A stretch of DNA of 34,036 nt, taken from the NCBI GenBank assembly GCA_015489175.1, contig WGAI01000015.1, forward strand, positions 1 to 34,036, written 5' to 3'. The notes beneath the pieces are model-generated. The model ran no database searches. It was not told the DNA's origin and worked only from the letters and a program-made list of their open reading frames with translations. The stretch is from Caldifarciminota bacterium. GTDB taxonomy: Bacteria > Hydrothermota > Hydrothermia > B15-G9. Position numbers and translations under genes: made by a program. Below are positions 6,665 to 16,009 of the stretch, piece by piece. Every line of letters starts with the position of its first letter. The stretch's first letter is position 1.

Positions 6665-7654
6665 CTAAAATTCGCCGCTCACAAGGTAGTTCCGAAATCC
6701 TGGAGAGAACAGCGTGTCGCTCTCCGTCACGATCATGGTTTCATATCCATCGAGTGAATTAATCAGTTTCAGGCCCTTTTTTGGCCCGAGCACGAAGACA
6801 GCGGTAGCCAATCCGTCGCTCATTGTGCTGATTGGGCCGATGACGGTGACGCTGACAACGCCTCTTACAGGCCATCCGGTGCGCGGATCGAAGATGTGCG
6901 AGTATCTGACTCCGTTCACCTTTATGAAGCGCTCATAGTCGCCCGATGTGCATACGGATTTGTCGCTCAACGCCAGTATTCCCATGATGTTGCCGCGGTT
7001 GAACGGGTCCCTGATGCCAATTCTCCACTTCCCGTGCGGCCCGTTGCCGAGCGCGTAGATGTCTCCTCCGGCGTCGATCAAAGCGTTTCGTATGCCGAGC
7101 CGTTTCAGTCTCTCGACGGCCAGATCGATTGCATATCCCTTTGCGATGCCGCCAAGATCGATGCGCTGTCCCCTGCCTATCCGCACCGAATCGTCATTAA
7201 CCTCTATCTTCCTGAAATCAACGAACTTACTGGCACTATCGATGCTCGACTTCGATGGCTCCACCCAGCCCTTTTCCGTGTCAAAGTGCCACAGGTGAAC
7301 GAGTGCGCCCGCCGTAATGTCAAAGGCGCCCCCGGACAGCTCGCCAATTTGAAGGGCATAACGGATGCATTCCGCCGTCAGCGGCGACACCCTGACCCAT
7401 CGTCCTGCATTCCCGTTTATTCTGCTCAGATCAGAGCTGTCCTTGAGAGGGCTCATCAGGGAATCCACCAGCCTGAACGCCTCGATTGCGGTGTCAGCAG
7501 CCCATGCACTCTCCGCTGGCACATCGACATTTATCACGGTGCCCATGATGAACGCTGTCCGACGGACAAACCTTCTCTTGCCGCCCCTGTGGCATGATGT
7601 CAGAAGCGGCGACGATAACATCATCAGAATTAAGAATTTATCTGTTATTTTCAT
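6665..7654 (-). CDS. apbE: FAD:protein FMN transferase ApbE (lipoprotein)
   Basis: 329 aa. It transfers FMN from FAD to a threonine of target flavoproteins, such as NQR/RNF-type electron transport subunits, on the outer face of the inner membrane. The N-terminus has a lipobox (LLTSC, Cys21), so it is a membrane-anchored lipoprotein. Visible family motifs: AFIMGTVINVDV, the DLSRIN segment, GGAFDITAGAL, IDLGGIAKGYAID, DAGGDIYALGN, TSGDYERF, YSHIFDPRTGWPV, and SDGLATAVFVLGP (metal-binding Asp and Thr). It is last in an overlapping unit; its ATG lies 17 bases inside the end of recX. No flavoprotein substrate genes are in this window. Confidence 0.94.
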   Translation of the reverse strand: MKITDKFLILMMLSSPLLTSCHRGGKRRFVRRTAFIMGTVINVDVPAESAWAADTAIEAFRLVDSLMSPLKDSSDLSRINGNAGRWVRVSPLTAECIRYALQIGELSGGAFDITAGALVHLWHFDTEKGWVEPSKSSIDSASKFVDFRKIEVNDDSVRIGRGQRIDLGGIAKGYAIDLAVERLKRLGIRNALIDAGGDIYALGNGPHGKWRIGIRDPFNRGNIMGILALSDKSVCTSGDYERFIKVNGVRYSHIFDPRTGWPVRGVVSVTVIGPISTMSDGLATAVFVLGPKKGLKLINSLDGYETMIVTESDTLFSPGFRNYLVSGEF

Positions 7655-8186
7655 CCTGATGTCCCTCCGCGATGCTTTTCATGACCTGTTCGGCCATTTC
7701 AAACGCCTCAGATGGCGAAAAGCCGCGCCTCACGGCGAATGCCGCAAGCCTGCGCCTTATCTCGTCCATTTTTTTGCCCCTCAGCGAGCTCAATTTTATT
7801 CCCATCAGCCTCTTGATCTCGGCGACTGCCCTATCCCTGTCGTATTCGGAAGCTATTGCACTGTGAGCTGTTTCATCGTCGATGCCGAATTGCGATTTCA
7901 GTTTGTAGAAGATGAGCTCAGGCGAGAGTCCTCTGGCGTTTTTGGTCCGCACAAACGATTTTGCAAATTCGAGATCGTTCAGGAAACCGTCGTTTTTGAG
8001 GCTTTCGATGACCGTCTGCACCGTTTTGGCAGAATATCCTTTCTGTAGCAGGCGATTTCTGAGCTCATACTCGCTTCTGTCCCTGAAAATCAAAAGCCTG
8101 TAAGCTGCTGCAAAAGCAGATTTTATGTCCTCAGGATCAATCCTCCTGCCGCGCTTTTTAGTGCGTGAACCTCTTTGTCCTGCCAT
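7638..8186 (-). CDS. recX: RecX family regulatory protein
   Basis: 182 aa, normal length. RecX binds RecA filaments and modulates recombination and SOS induction. The helical repeats are visible: AYRLLIFRDRSEYELRNRL, LLQKGYSAKTVQTVIESL, DGFLNDLEFAKSFVRTK, GLSPELIFYKLKSQFGI, and RRGFSPSEAFEMAEQVM. The N-terminal 20 residues are very basic (GSRTKKRGRR). The start at 8186 is supported by AGAGGT 8 bases upstream and overlaps the upstream gene by 29 bases. It is not next to recA; instead it sits between a secreted carbohydrate-active-like protein and apbE, with overlaps on both sides, so all three are translated from one message. Confidence 0.88.
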   Translation of the reverse strand: MAGQRGSRTKKRGRRIDPEDIKSAFAAAYRLLIFRDRSEYELRNRLLQKGYSAKTVQTVIESLKNDGFLNDLEFAKSFVRTKNARGLSPELIFYKLKSQFGIDDETAHSAIASEYDRDRAVAEIKRLMGIKLSSLRGKKMDEIRRRLAAFAVRRGFSPSEAFEMAEQVMKSIAEGHQDENNR

Positions 8187-9552
8187 AGACCTCGACCTCT
8201 GCTACCCACATCATATCAGGGCGGTCAACGGAGCCATCTCCTCTGTCCTGTTCAATTCGCACCCTGCTGCCTGTTATGTTATTTATAATGATCTTCGTTC
8301 TGGGGCGGCGGCCGAGCGGTTTCACATCTGCCACCAACCTGTTGTCGATGAAGATCTTGATGTGGCGAGATGTCTCGAAATAATCACCGATCATGCTGAG
8401 CTCACGCGGCCAGTAAATTATCACGGACTCTATCTTCGCCGGACCATCGGCCAGCTGCACATCTATGAAGTGGGGGAAGGTCGAATCATCAGATGCCCAT
8501 GCAGCATCCGACCACAACATCCTGAAATCGTTTCTTATGCCGTCGTTCAACACATCTGGCCTGTAACTTATGTCATACGAGTCTGTTGTGACCTTCCCGC
8601 CATTGCCCTTGAACGCAAGGTTATATTCGGACTCACGGATGTAGATGTCACCCTTCAGCCTAAACAGCGGGTCGAACTTGAAAGCGCGCTCGGACAGCCC
8701 AACTGTGCATCTCACCGTATGGTGAAACACGGAATCGAGAAAAATTGTCGCAACATAAGGTATGAAGCCGTAAGAACATGCGCGATTGTAGTAAAAAGCG
8801 ATCTTTTCGGTGTCTGACGGGTCGGCATAGTCCAGAGCGAAAACCTGAAAGTTGTATCTTGCACGCAGTCGGTTGATGAAGTTCACAGCGAAATAATCCG
8901 TCCACCACAAAAACGATGAATCCGCTTCAAGATATTTTTTCTTCTTGAAATCGTAGCCTGCCATCGAGAAATCTTCCCACATCATGCCGTCTATCACCGG
9001 TGCTATGTCTTCCAATATCGTAAATCCGCGATTTGCAACAAGCTTCATATCAGGGAACGAGTCTCTGATCTCCTTAATGAGCTGAATCATGGCATCGTGG
9101 AATTCAGGTTTGAGGTCTGCATTGTCGATGGTGTCCATGAAGATGCCCACAACTCCCTGTTTTTTCAGCTTCTTTATGCGGTCAAAGATGTGTTTGTGCC
9201 ATAAAGTTGATGCGGGATTGATATAATAAGAATGCCAATTCGGGTTCATGTCAGGCTGACCGTCTCCATCGTCGTCGAAGTAATAGGATGCGTAACCGCC
9301 GGGGCCTTTGCCATCGCCTTTGTGCAGTCCATCCGATTCTCCGAGCGACACATATCCTATGACCCATGTGCCGGCATCCGATATGGATCTTATCTCATCT
9401 TCCGTGTAATTTCGGGGCTCCATGATTGCGACATCGAACTGCGTTATGTCGTTTATCCTGCCTTTTCCGTAATAGCACACATAGGTTTTAACCGAATCCC
9501 ACGCTGTTCGTGGGGTAAAAGTAAGTGCCAGAGAGATTATCAGATAAGTCAC
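8158..9552 (-). CDS. Secreted TM1410/GH114-like (endo-alpha-1,4-polygalactosaminidase-like) protein with C-terminal discoidin-like domain
   Basis: 464 aa. Residues about 20-290 match the TIM-barrel family that includes TM1410 and GH114 (VCYYGKGRINDI, WVIGYVSLGESD, YYINPASTLWHKHIF, GVVGIFMDTID, and MWEDFSMAGY). Asp140 and Glu193 are candidate catalytic acids, in the usual strand-end positions. A calcium-loop-like insert DDDGDGQPD lies at 93-101. Residues about 320-464 form a beta domain ending in AEVEVYGR, like F5/8 discoidin domains, so a carbohydrate-binding role is plausible. The N-terminus (TYLIISLALTFT) is a short signal peptide without the usual lysines. The start is a GTG with GGGAGG upstream. 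Its substrate may be an amino-sugar exopolymer; this is inferred from the family. Confidence 0.8.
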   Translation of the reverse strand: MTYLIISLALTFTPRTAWDSVKTYVCYYGKGRINDITQFDVAIMEPRNYTEDEIRSISDAGTWVIGYVSLGESDGLHKGDGKGPGGYASYYFDDDGDGQPDMNPNWHSYYINPASTLWHKHIFDRIKKLKKQGVVGIFMDTIDNADLKPEFHDAMIQLIKEIRDSFPDMKLVANRGFTILEDIAPVIDGMMWEDFSMAGYDFKKKKYLEADSSFLWWTDYFAVNFINRLRARYNFQVFALDYADPSDTEKIAFYYNRACSYGFIPYVATIFLDSVFHHTVRCTVGLSERAFKFDPLFRLKGDIYIRESEYNLAFKGNGGKVTTDSYDISYRPDVLNDGIRNDFRMLWSDAAWASDDSTFPHFIDVQLADGPAKIESVIIYWPRELSMIGDYFETSRHIKIFIDNRLVADVKPLGRRPRTKIIINNITGSRVRIEQDRGDGSVDRPDMMWVAEVEVYGRTKRFTH

Positions 9553-9581
9553 CTTCCACGCCTCCCTTATTGTTTCGATAC

Positions 9582-9611
9582 ATTATAAATTTTGCTGAAA
9601 CCGTGATGCAA
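9582..9611 (-). promoter_or_regulatory. Promoter of the GH114-like/recX/apbE unit
   Basis: On the minus strand a perfect TATAAT (9587-9582) is preceded by TTGCAT (9611-9606) at 18 bases. The -10 box is about 30 bases from the GTG start at 9552. The -10 is strong and the -35 weak. Confidence 0.5.
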
Positions 9612-9845
9612 TGCTGAAGTTTTTGTTAGCTACGACTAACCTTTTAAATAACTCTCCTTATGTCAATAACTTGAATAATATGCACGCCTGTCATAAACCT
9701 GCGTGCAAGCTAACACATTGCAGATCAAAATTATACGCTGCAGGGGACAATTTTCCCCTCTACAGGCTCGAAAAACTCCTATTTCCCCTTTAAAACGGCC
9801 TTAAAAGGGTGCGAAAAACAAGTAAAAGGTAGCCTTTTTGATACC
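9612..9845. promoter_or_regulatory. Divergent intergenic region with a series of inverted repeats
   Basis: This AT-rich gap between divergent secreted-protein genes has no convincing frame. It holds GTTAG/CTAAC (9625-9640), TGCACGC/GCGTGCA (9681-9687 and 9701-9707, 13-base spacer), GGGGA/TCCCC (9743-9758), CCCTTT/AAAGGG (about 9785-9808), and AAAAGG-TAG-CCTTTT followed by TTG (9824-9840). The last resembles a small terminator or attenuator for plus-strand transcripts. The others could be operators or transcript hairpins. No function is proven. Confidence 0.35.
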
Positions 9846-9873
9846 TTGAAATATGAACACATCAATCTAAAGT
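9846..9873 (+). promoter_or_regulatory. Possible promoter for the LVIVD/Ig secreted protein
   Basis: TTGAAA (9846-9851) and TAAAGT (9868-9873) are 16 bases apart and lie about 72 bases upstream of the ATG at 9945. The -10 matches only four of six consensus positions, so this is tentative. Confidence 0.3.
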
Positions 9874-9944
9874 AAAACTGTGAAGACGCGGGAATTGCCG
9901 ATAGGATGGTGGAGGTAAGATTTAACCCAAAGGAGGTGTGTTAA

Positions 9945-12900
9945 ATGAAAACATCATCAAAGCTAATGCTGGTAATGTCCCTCCTCGCAGGAGGACTATT
10001 TGCCGATGCCCAAAGGGTGCATTTGAACTGGAGCTGGCCGTTCACAGGTGCCTCATCAGGCGCGCTGGCGATAGACGCGTCAAGGCATTACGCATTTTAC
10101 TCAGCCGGAATGGGCATTGTCGGCGTTGACCTTTATAACTCGCCATATTCAATTGTTGGGCGGATTTTTACATCAAACACGGCCCTTGATATAAAAATAT
10201 CGCCCGATGGTAACACGCTTTTTGCTGCAGTTGGAGACAGTGGCATCGATATCTGGAACATCTCGGACACAGCAAACCCCGCAAGGATTGCAAGGATAAA
10301 CGACGGAAACATAGTCTTCGTGAAGGTTCACGGCAACTATTTATTCGCATCGGATACAAACTCAGCGAGCGTAAAAATTTACGACATATCGACGCTATCA
10401 TCCCCCTCTCTCGTCTCAACATTCGACCTCCCAAATGGTAAACCTGGTGAGATGGAGGTTGTAGGAACAGTCCTATATGTGGCGGGTTACACTGGAGGCA
10501 CTTATGTTTTTGACATCAGCAATGCCTCATCCCCGACACTTATTGCTACACTGAATCAGGCTGCATGGCACACATACATCGATGCCGCGAATAACCGACT
10601 TTTTACGGGCATTTTCAACGGGCCCGGGGTTGGCTCAACCATCAACTATTACGACATAACGAATCCCTCAATCCCGTCATTCCTGTTCAGTGAAACTATA
10701 AGTGCTTACCCCACTTTCCAGATGTGGGATTTTGCAGCGAGCAGCGATACGCTTTTCCTGATCTCATCAGGGAATGGTGTATCAACCCGTCAGATAATAT
10801 GGGAAGGTGACTCAACCATACCGCTTCTTTCAAACAGTGATGGGAGCCTTGATGATGCCAGAGGTATTGCACTTTTTGAAGATAAAGTTCTTGCAGTTTC
10901 GGACAATTACATATCAGGCACGCTTTACGAGCTCTCCAGGACCAATCTCAACATTTCCGATTCAGCTAATCCGATTGGCTGGATTTCTGATGTGTGGGTG
11001 AATGGCGATTACGCTTATGTAGCAGGTGCCGGAATTCTGACATTCCATATCGTCGGTGACACCATGGAGTTCATAGGCCAAACACTTAGCGAAACCATGT
11101 TCGATAGGCTCATGGTCAGAGGCTCATATCTCTTAGCCTCAAGCGGAGATTCGATTTACCTCTTCAGCATCGGTGCAAACCCGCAGTCGCCCAGTCTATT
11201 GGGAAAATTTTATTCTGGCGGCGATCTCGGCGGCTTCGATGCCGTTGTAACCCATAAAGGTCTTTATATCTACACAGCCGTAACAAATACAGCCGTGTTT
11301 TTTGTGTTTGATGCCTCAAATCCCTCATCGCCCACGATGCTCTACGATGTGCCTGTCGCTTACACCTCAAATGACATCAAGGTCATGAACGATCTTGCAT
11401 ATCTGGTGAGCAGTTATGGTGATAGGTTCATGGTTTACGATATAAACGACAGTTCTCAGGTTGCATCTATTTATTACGAAGACCCATTCGGCCTTGAGCT
11501 CAGAGGAAATTACGCCTATGTCGTGGGAAACCGCCCCGGAATTGTTGACATCAGCGACCCATCAAATCCGCACATAGTCGGTAATATCCTCTTTAACGGC
11601 AACTCGTGGACTGCATACGATGTTTGTCCATTTGATAGCGGTGCCGTGTTCATAGGTAACATTTACCTTTCTAACGGCTCAGGCTTTGTGATTGTGGATA
11701 TGAGGGATACATCGAACATCAGGACGCCGGGCTATCTACTTTATAACGGAGGATATGGCCGAGGAGTTTTCTTCAAAGATTACAAGATCTATGCTGCATT
11801 TTATGACCTTGGGCTTCACGCCTTTACAAGTGATTCGCTCCCACCACAGCCTGCACCAGTTGTCCTGGTTGAACCCACAGGTGGGCAATGGGCGCCAAGA
11901 AATGTCCATTTTGAATGGCAGGATACGACCGGCGTCACCGGAGCTTACTACATCCTGAAAGCCTATGGCTCATTCTACATCATTGATGATACGCTGACCA
12001 CCACTTATTTTGACACAGTCCTTACACAGAAAAGGAGATATTGGTGGTATGTGATCACTTATTACGCCCCCGGTTATGACGCAAGAACCTATACGACCTC
12101 ATTTTACCTCGACCCCGACCCACCGTTTGGATTTAATCTCCTATCCCCTGACAGCGGCGCGTCTATTTCTGATTCTATTGTCAGTTTCGACTGGTCAGAA
12201 GCACAGGATACATCGAGTGGCATGGGGCATTATCTTCTGCTCATTTCAAACGATTCTACTTTCGCGTCTTACGATTCGTTTGTCGTGGATACATCAGGCA
12301 TGAGCGTTGCGCTCGCCTCTTACGGCACATTTTACTGGAAAGTCATAGCCGTTGATTCGGCAGGCAATACGGCGGAGTCGAATGTCTGGAGCTTCACAAG
12401 GGAAATGCCTACGCCGTCGGTCCCCGGCCTCGTCTCACCGATTGGAGGAACATGGCTGAACGACACAACCGTAGCATTTTCATGGACGACAGGCGGCAAA
12501 AAGGTGAGTGACACTGGATTTATAGGTAAATTCAGACATAAAGGCGCCCTTCAAAAGGATCTGCTCGATGGCCCTACAAGCAAGGACACTGGAATTAAAT
12601 ACGACCTCAGGTTTGTTATCGAGATCCTGAGCGGGAACACGACGGTCGTCTACGACACGGTTGATACGAATTTTGTCGAAATTCCGCTTTCCGAAGGCAC
12701 TTACAGGTGGCATGTGAAGGCGTTTTATGTCGGTGCAGGTGCGTCTGACTGGTCACCAACCGATTCGTTTGGAGTTGACACCACGCCGCCGTCGGCTGTC
12801 TCGCTTACCTCGCCCGAAAACGGGGTTTATCTCAATTCCACAACCGTCCATTTCGACTGGGCTGATGCCGTTGATACCCTGAGCGGCGTAGCGAGTTACC

Positions 12901-13955
12901 TGTTGCTCGTGTCACAATCGCCAGATTTCTCATCCGCAGATTCGTTCTTCTGCACATCATCTGAGACGACGCTGACACTGGCTGAGATGTCTTACTGGTG
13001 GAGGGTTCAGGCGTTCGACCATGCTGGCAATGGTTCGGGTTTCACCGATGCATGGTCGTTCGAGGTGGATACGACCCATCCCGAAGCGCCTGCCCTTATC
13101 CTACCCGTTGGCGGGACATGGCTTTCGGACACTTCCGTGGTGCTCTCATGGTCAGCTGTTTCGTTCAAGAGCGGTAAACCTGCCATCAAAGCCGCACCCG
13201 TGAGCTATATTTTCGAGGTGAGTTCAAACGGCAGTGTCGTGGTAACCGATACGGTTGACACCAATGTGGCGCATGTAACTCTTTTCGAAGGCTTTTACAC
13301 ATGGCGGGTTATGGCGTTTGACGGTGCTGGAAACACATCGCCGTGGTCGCATGTCGATTCGTTCGGAATTGACATCACGCCGCCCGAAATCGACTCCATG
13401 ACCATCTGGAGTGACACAAGCTGGTTCTTCGGCCCCTACGAGGTGCACGCATGGATAACGGACAACCTTAGCGGCGTTCAAGATGTATGGCTCTTCTATT
13501 CCATCGATGGCCAGGGCTACGATTCCACGCAGATGAACGAGTCATACAGTGGCTGGATAGGCGAAATCCCGGCATTTTCGGATTCTGCGAACCACTCGGT
13601 TTCATACTTTGTCCGCGCCAACGACAGCTCACAGCCGCCAAATCACAGCCTGTCTGACACAGTCTCGTTCGAGGTCACATCCATCGAAGAGGGAAACATT
13701 GATCCGTCGGTGTATGCCGTTTCTCTCAGATCCACGGTGGCATCAGAAATCGTCTTTGAGGTTAAAACGCCGTCTTCGACGCCATACAGGCTGGAGATCT
13801 ACTCGACGGACGGACGACTTGTCGGTCTGAAAACCGGGCATCTGAATAGGGGATACAGCAGCCTCAGTGTGAATTTGAGCACAAACGGCGTTTACATGGC
13901 AGTTTTGAGAACGAAATTCGGAACCGAGATTCGCAAGCTTGTGATTTTAAAATAG
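9945..13955 (+). CDS. Large secreted protein: LVIVD-like beta-propeller, Ig/FN3-like repeats, C-terminal sorting domain
   Basis: 1336 aa, with a strong AAAGGAGGT ribosome binding site and a clear signal peptide (MKTSSKLMLVMSLLAGGLFADAQ). Residues about 30-630 contain repeated units of the LVIVD type: phrases like NYLFASDTNSASVKIYDIST and LYVAGYTGGTYVFDISNASS recur, each ending in a SxPxL turn, and form one or two propellers. Residues about 640-1240 are six Ig/FN3-like domains with recurring elements such as YWWRVQAFDHAGNGS and DTTPPSAVSLTSPENG. The last 85 residues (PYRLEIYSTDGRLVG, then GVYMAVLRTK and KLVILK) match a type IX secretion type A-like sorting domain. The protein is expected on the cell surface or released. 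Tandem terminators follow. Binding partners are unknown. Confidence 0.88.
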   Translation: MKTSSKLMLVMSLLAGGLFADAQRVHLNWSWPFTGASSGALAIDASRHYAFYSAGMGIVGVDLYNSPYSIVGRIFTSNTALDIKISPDGNTLFAAVGDSGIDIWNISDTANPARIARINDGNIVFVKVHGNYLFASDTNSASVKIYDISTLSSPSLVSTFDLPNGKPGEMEVVGTVLYVAGYTGGTYVFDISNASSPTLIATLNQAAWHTYIDAANNRLFTGIFNGPGVGSTINYYDITNPSIPSFLFSETISAYPTFQMWDFAASSDTLFLISSGNGVSTRQIIWEGDSTIPLLSNSDGSLDDARGIALFEDKVLAVSDNYISGTLYELSRTNLNISDSANPIGWISDVWVNGDYAYVAGAGILTFHIVGDTMEFIGQTLSETMFDRLMVRGSYLLASSGDSIYLFSIGANPQSPSLLGKFYSGGDLGGFDAVVTHKGLYIYTAVTNTAVFFVFDASNPSSPTMLYDVPVAYTSNDIKVMNDLAYLVSSYGDRFMVYDINDSSQVASIYYEDPFGLELRGNYAYVVGNRPGIVDISDPSNPHIVGNILFNGNSWTAYDVCPFDSGAVFIGNIYLSNGSGFVIVDMRDTSNIRTPGYLLYNGGYGRGVFFKDYKIYAAFYDLGLHAFTSDSLPPQPAPVVLVEPTGGQWAPRNVHFEWQDTTGVTGAYYILKAYGSFYIIDDTLTTTYFDTVLTQKRRYWWYVITYYAPGYDARTYTTSFYLDPDPPFGFNLLSPDSGASISDSIVSFDWSEAQDTSSGMGHYLLLISNDSTFASYDSFVVDTSGMSVALASYGTFYWKVIAVDSAGNTAESNVWSFTREMPTPSVPGLVSPIGGTWLNDTTVAFSWTTGGKKVSDTGFIGKFRHKGALQKDLLDGPTSKDTGIKYDLRFVIEILSGNTTVVYDTVDTNFVEIPLSEGTYRWHVKAFYVGAGASDWSPTDSFGVDTTPPSAVSLTSPENGVYLNSTTVHFDWADAVDTLSGVASYLLLVSQSPDFSSADSFFCTSSETTLTLAEMSYWWRVQAFDHAGNGSGFTDAWSFEVDTTHPEAPALILPVGGTWLSDTSVVLSWSAVSFKSGKPAIKAAPVSYIFEVSSNGSVVVTDTVDTNVAHVTLFEGFYTWRVMAFDGAGNTSPWSHVDSFGIDITPPEIDSMTIWSDTSWFFGPYEVHAWITDNLSGVQDVWLFYSIDGQGYDSTQMNESYSGWIGEIPAFSDSANHSVSYFVRANDSSQPPNHSLSDTVSFEVTSIEEGNIDPSVYAVSLRSTVASEIVFEVKTPSSTPYRLEIYSTDGRLVGLKTGHLNRGYSSLSVNLSTNGVYMAVLRTKFGTEIRKLVILK

Positions 13956-13966
13956 CGAAATAAATG

Positions 13967-13993
13967 GCCTGAATGCCTCAGGCGTGAGTTTTT
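13967..13993 (+). terminator. Rho-independent terminator 1 after the 1336-aa protein
   Basis: The perfect stem GCCTGA/TCAGGC (13967-13972 and 13978-13983, loop ATGCC) begins 11 bases after the stop codon and is followed by GTGAGTTTTT, giving a five-T tract. Confidence 0.55.
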
Positions 13994-14001
13994 CGGACAG
14001 G

Positions 14002-14030
14002 CGAGGGGGGGTGATCCCCCTCGTTCTCTT
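14002..14030 (+). terminator. Rho-independent terminator 2
   Basis: The perfect 8-bp stem CGAGGGGG/CCCCCTCG (14002-14009 and 14016-14023, six-base loop) is followed by TTCTCTT and then a T-rich stretch. It is a second GC-rich hairpin only 8 bases after the first terminator, insulating the next gene. Confidence 0.65.
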
Positions 14031-14094
14031 CAATTTTAAGAATTGAGCGCTTATCATAAGTGGCTTTTTGAAACAAAATAGGGAGGTTGAAGCC

Positions 14095-15996
14095 ATGTTC
14101 AGAAAATTTATGGCAGGCTTTGTCGCCGTTGCCGCGCTTGCATCCAGCCTGAACGCTGCGAGGTTCCTTTTCGATTACACGAAGGACGAAACAGCTGGTA
14201 ATGCCGATTGGACGATAGACGACGATTTTCCATACCCATATCCAACATACCCATCCAATGGAGACGATTGGCTCGGAGGCATTTCCGATTGGGGCTATGA
14301 CCTGTGGGTCTCTGGACACGAGGTCGTGACATTGCCGCCCAGTTCAAACATAACCTACGGGGACACCACGAACCCACTTGATCTCTCGAATTTCGATGTC
14401 TTCATAGTTTGCGAGCCGCAGGATCCGTTCACGCAGGACGAGATCGACGCAATCTTGCAGTTTGTCAGCAGTGGTGGTGGTCTGTTCATGGTTTCTGACC
14501 ACAACGCATCGGATAGAAACAACAATGGATGGGATTCGCCTCGTATCTGGAACCAGTTTGAGCCCTATTTCGGCATCCATTTTCATGTGACCGGGGACCC
14601 GAACAACTCTGTGTCGATCCACCCGAACTACAATGTCTCGAACGATCCTGACGACCCTGTAATTCACGGCGAATACGGCGATGTGCATGCAATGAGTTTC
14701 TACGCAGCGACCGTCATGTCGCTCGATGTCAGCGTCAACCCAACTCTCAGAGGTCATGTGTGGTATGATGCGGTCAACGGCTCCTATGTGATGTTCGCAA
14801 CTGGCAGCTACGGGAACGGTAAGATAGCCGCATTGACCGACAGTTCACCTGTTGATGATGGCACAGGTCGCCCCGGCAACAGCCTTTACGACGGCTGGAC
14901 GGAGCGGGGAGTTGACAACCGAGAGGCCGTTCTGAACGCAAGTATCTGGCTCGCAGGTGGGACATCGTCCAACATTCCGCCGTTCATCGGGAATATCATC
15001 CAGATACCTGCATACCCCGACCCGAACGACACGGTCACGATTAAGGCTGAGGTCAGAGATCAATCGGCGATAGTGGCGGATTCCATCTTCGTGAGCGTGG
15101 ACAGCTCCGATTTTGTGGCTTTTGGCCATTTCGATCGCGTGGCTGACACATCGTTCTATCGCATACAGCCTTATCCCGTTGGCACTTATGTGAGCTACTA
15201 TCTCTGGGCGATGGACGACTCCGGTGCCACCACGACATCGGAAATCAGGGGATACACCGTTATGCCCCCTACCGGTAGTCCCATACGGAATCCCGGATTT
15301 GAGGTGTGGGAAAATGACAGCCCTGCTTTCTGGATAAGGCAGAGCGGTATAACATGGGCGAAGGACTCCATACATGTCCATTCCGGGAATTACAGTCTGA
15401 TGGTCAACTCACTGGATAGAAAGAACATTTACTCCGATACACTTACCATAATTCCGGGTGACACCTACTATCTTTCAATCTGGGTCTATGAGAACACAAC
15501 GGGCAGAGCCAGACTTTTGATCAGATGGTTGAACGATCGCGGGCGCTGGGACAACGACTGGTCGGGCTCCTATTCGGTGGATTCCACGGGCTGGCAGGAG
15601 CTCACATACTCGTGGACGGCGCCCTTGAGCGCCAGAAAGGCCATGCTCGGTGTGAGGTTCTATGTCAGCAACAAAGATGCCGGCCCCTTTTACCTCGATG
15701 ACGCTTACATTCAGGATGTTACAGCCATCCAGGAGGGAGACAGTGCGCCGATAACAAGTTTCATCGTCAGCAGCATGGATGATGCCATCAGGCTCAGGCT
15801 CTACTCGACAGAAAATGCCCTCGCCCGTTTCAGGGTGATGGATGTGACCGGCAGGCAGATTAATAGTTTCGTCAGGAACCTGAATGTCGGAGCGAACGAT
15901 TTCTCGATACCTATGAGATTGAGCTCCGGAATTTACTTTGTTGAAGCGGAAATCGGCGATTTTAGCCGTGTTGAGAAGGTGACGGTTATACATTAA
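14095..15996 (+). CDS. Secreted protein: class I glutaminase-amidotransferase-like domain, CBM-like domain, C-terminal sorting domain
   Basis: 633 aa. The start at 14095 has GGGAGGT upstream and gives a clean signal peptide ([21 protein letters not shown]); the TTG at 14068 is less likely. Residues about 22-300 resemble the glutaminase-amidotransferase-like fold seen in secreted ThuA/DUF4350-type proteins ([17 protein letters not shown], then [20 protein letters not shown]), ending in a [17 protein letters not shown] segment. A short Ig-like part follows (about 305-400). A CBM4/9-like beta-sandwich starts at [10 protein letters not shown] and ends at [11 protein letters not shown] (about 405-545). 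A type A-like sorting domain (about 555-633, [13 protein letters not shown], then SGIYFVEAE) closes it. It is probably exported like the preceding gene product. Catalysis is uncertain, because the amidotransferase nucleophile cysteine is not evident. Confidence 0.82.
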   Translation: MFRKFMAGFVAVAALASSLNAARFLFDYTKDETAGNADWTIDDDFPYPYPTYPSNGDDWLGGISDWGYDLWVSGHEVVTLPPSSNITYGDTTNPLDLSNFDVFIVCEPQDPFTQDEIDAILQFVSSGGGLFMVSDHNASDRNNNGWDSPRIWNQFEPYFGIHFHVTGDPNNSVSIHPNYNVSNDPDDPVIHGEYGDVHAMSFYAATVMSLDVSVNPTLRGHVWYDAVNGSYVMFATGSYGNGKIAALTDSSPVDDGTGRPGNSLYDGWTERGVDNREAVLNASIWLAGGTSSNIPPFIGNIIQIPAYPDPNDTVTIKAEVRDQSAIVADSIFVSVDSSDFVAFGHFDRVADTSFYRIQPYPVGTYVSYYLWAMDDSGATTTSEIRGYTVMPPTGSPIRNPGFEVWENDSPAFWIRQSGITWAKDSIHVHSGNYSLMVNSLDRKNIYSDTLTIIPGDTYYLSIWVYENTTGRARLLIRWLNDRGRWDNDWSGSYSVDSTGWQELTYSWTAPLSARKAMLGVRFYVSNKDAGPFYLDDAYIQDVTAIQEGDSAPITSFIVSSMDDAIRLRLYSTENALARFRVMDVTGRQINSFVRNLNVGANDFSIPMRLSSGIYFVEAEIGDFSRVEKVTVIH

Positions 15997-16009
15997 AATC
16001 AAGTTCGAC

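Noticed and set aside
8125-8817. 230-aa plus-strand open frame antisense to the GH114-like gene
   Set aside because: No ribosome binding site and no recognisable domains; it mirrors the codon structure of the minus-strand gene, which has clear family motifs.
14845-15381. 178-aa minus-strand open frame inside the 633-aa secreted protein gene
   Set aside because: Antisense shadow: the plus strand encodes continuous recognisable domains across the same interval.
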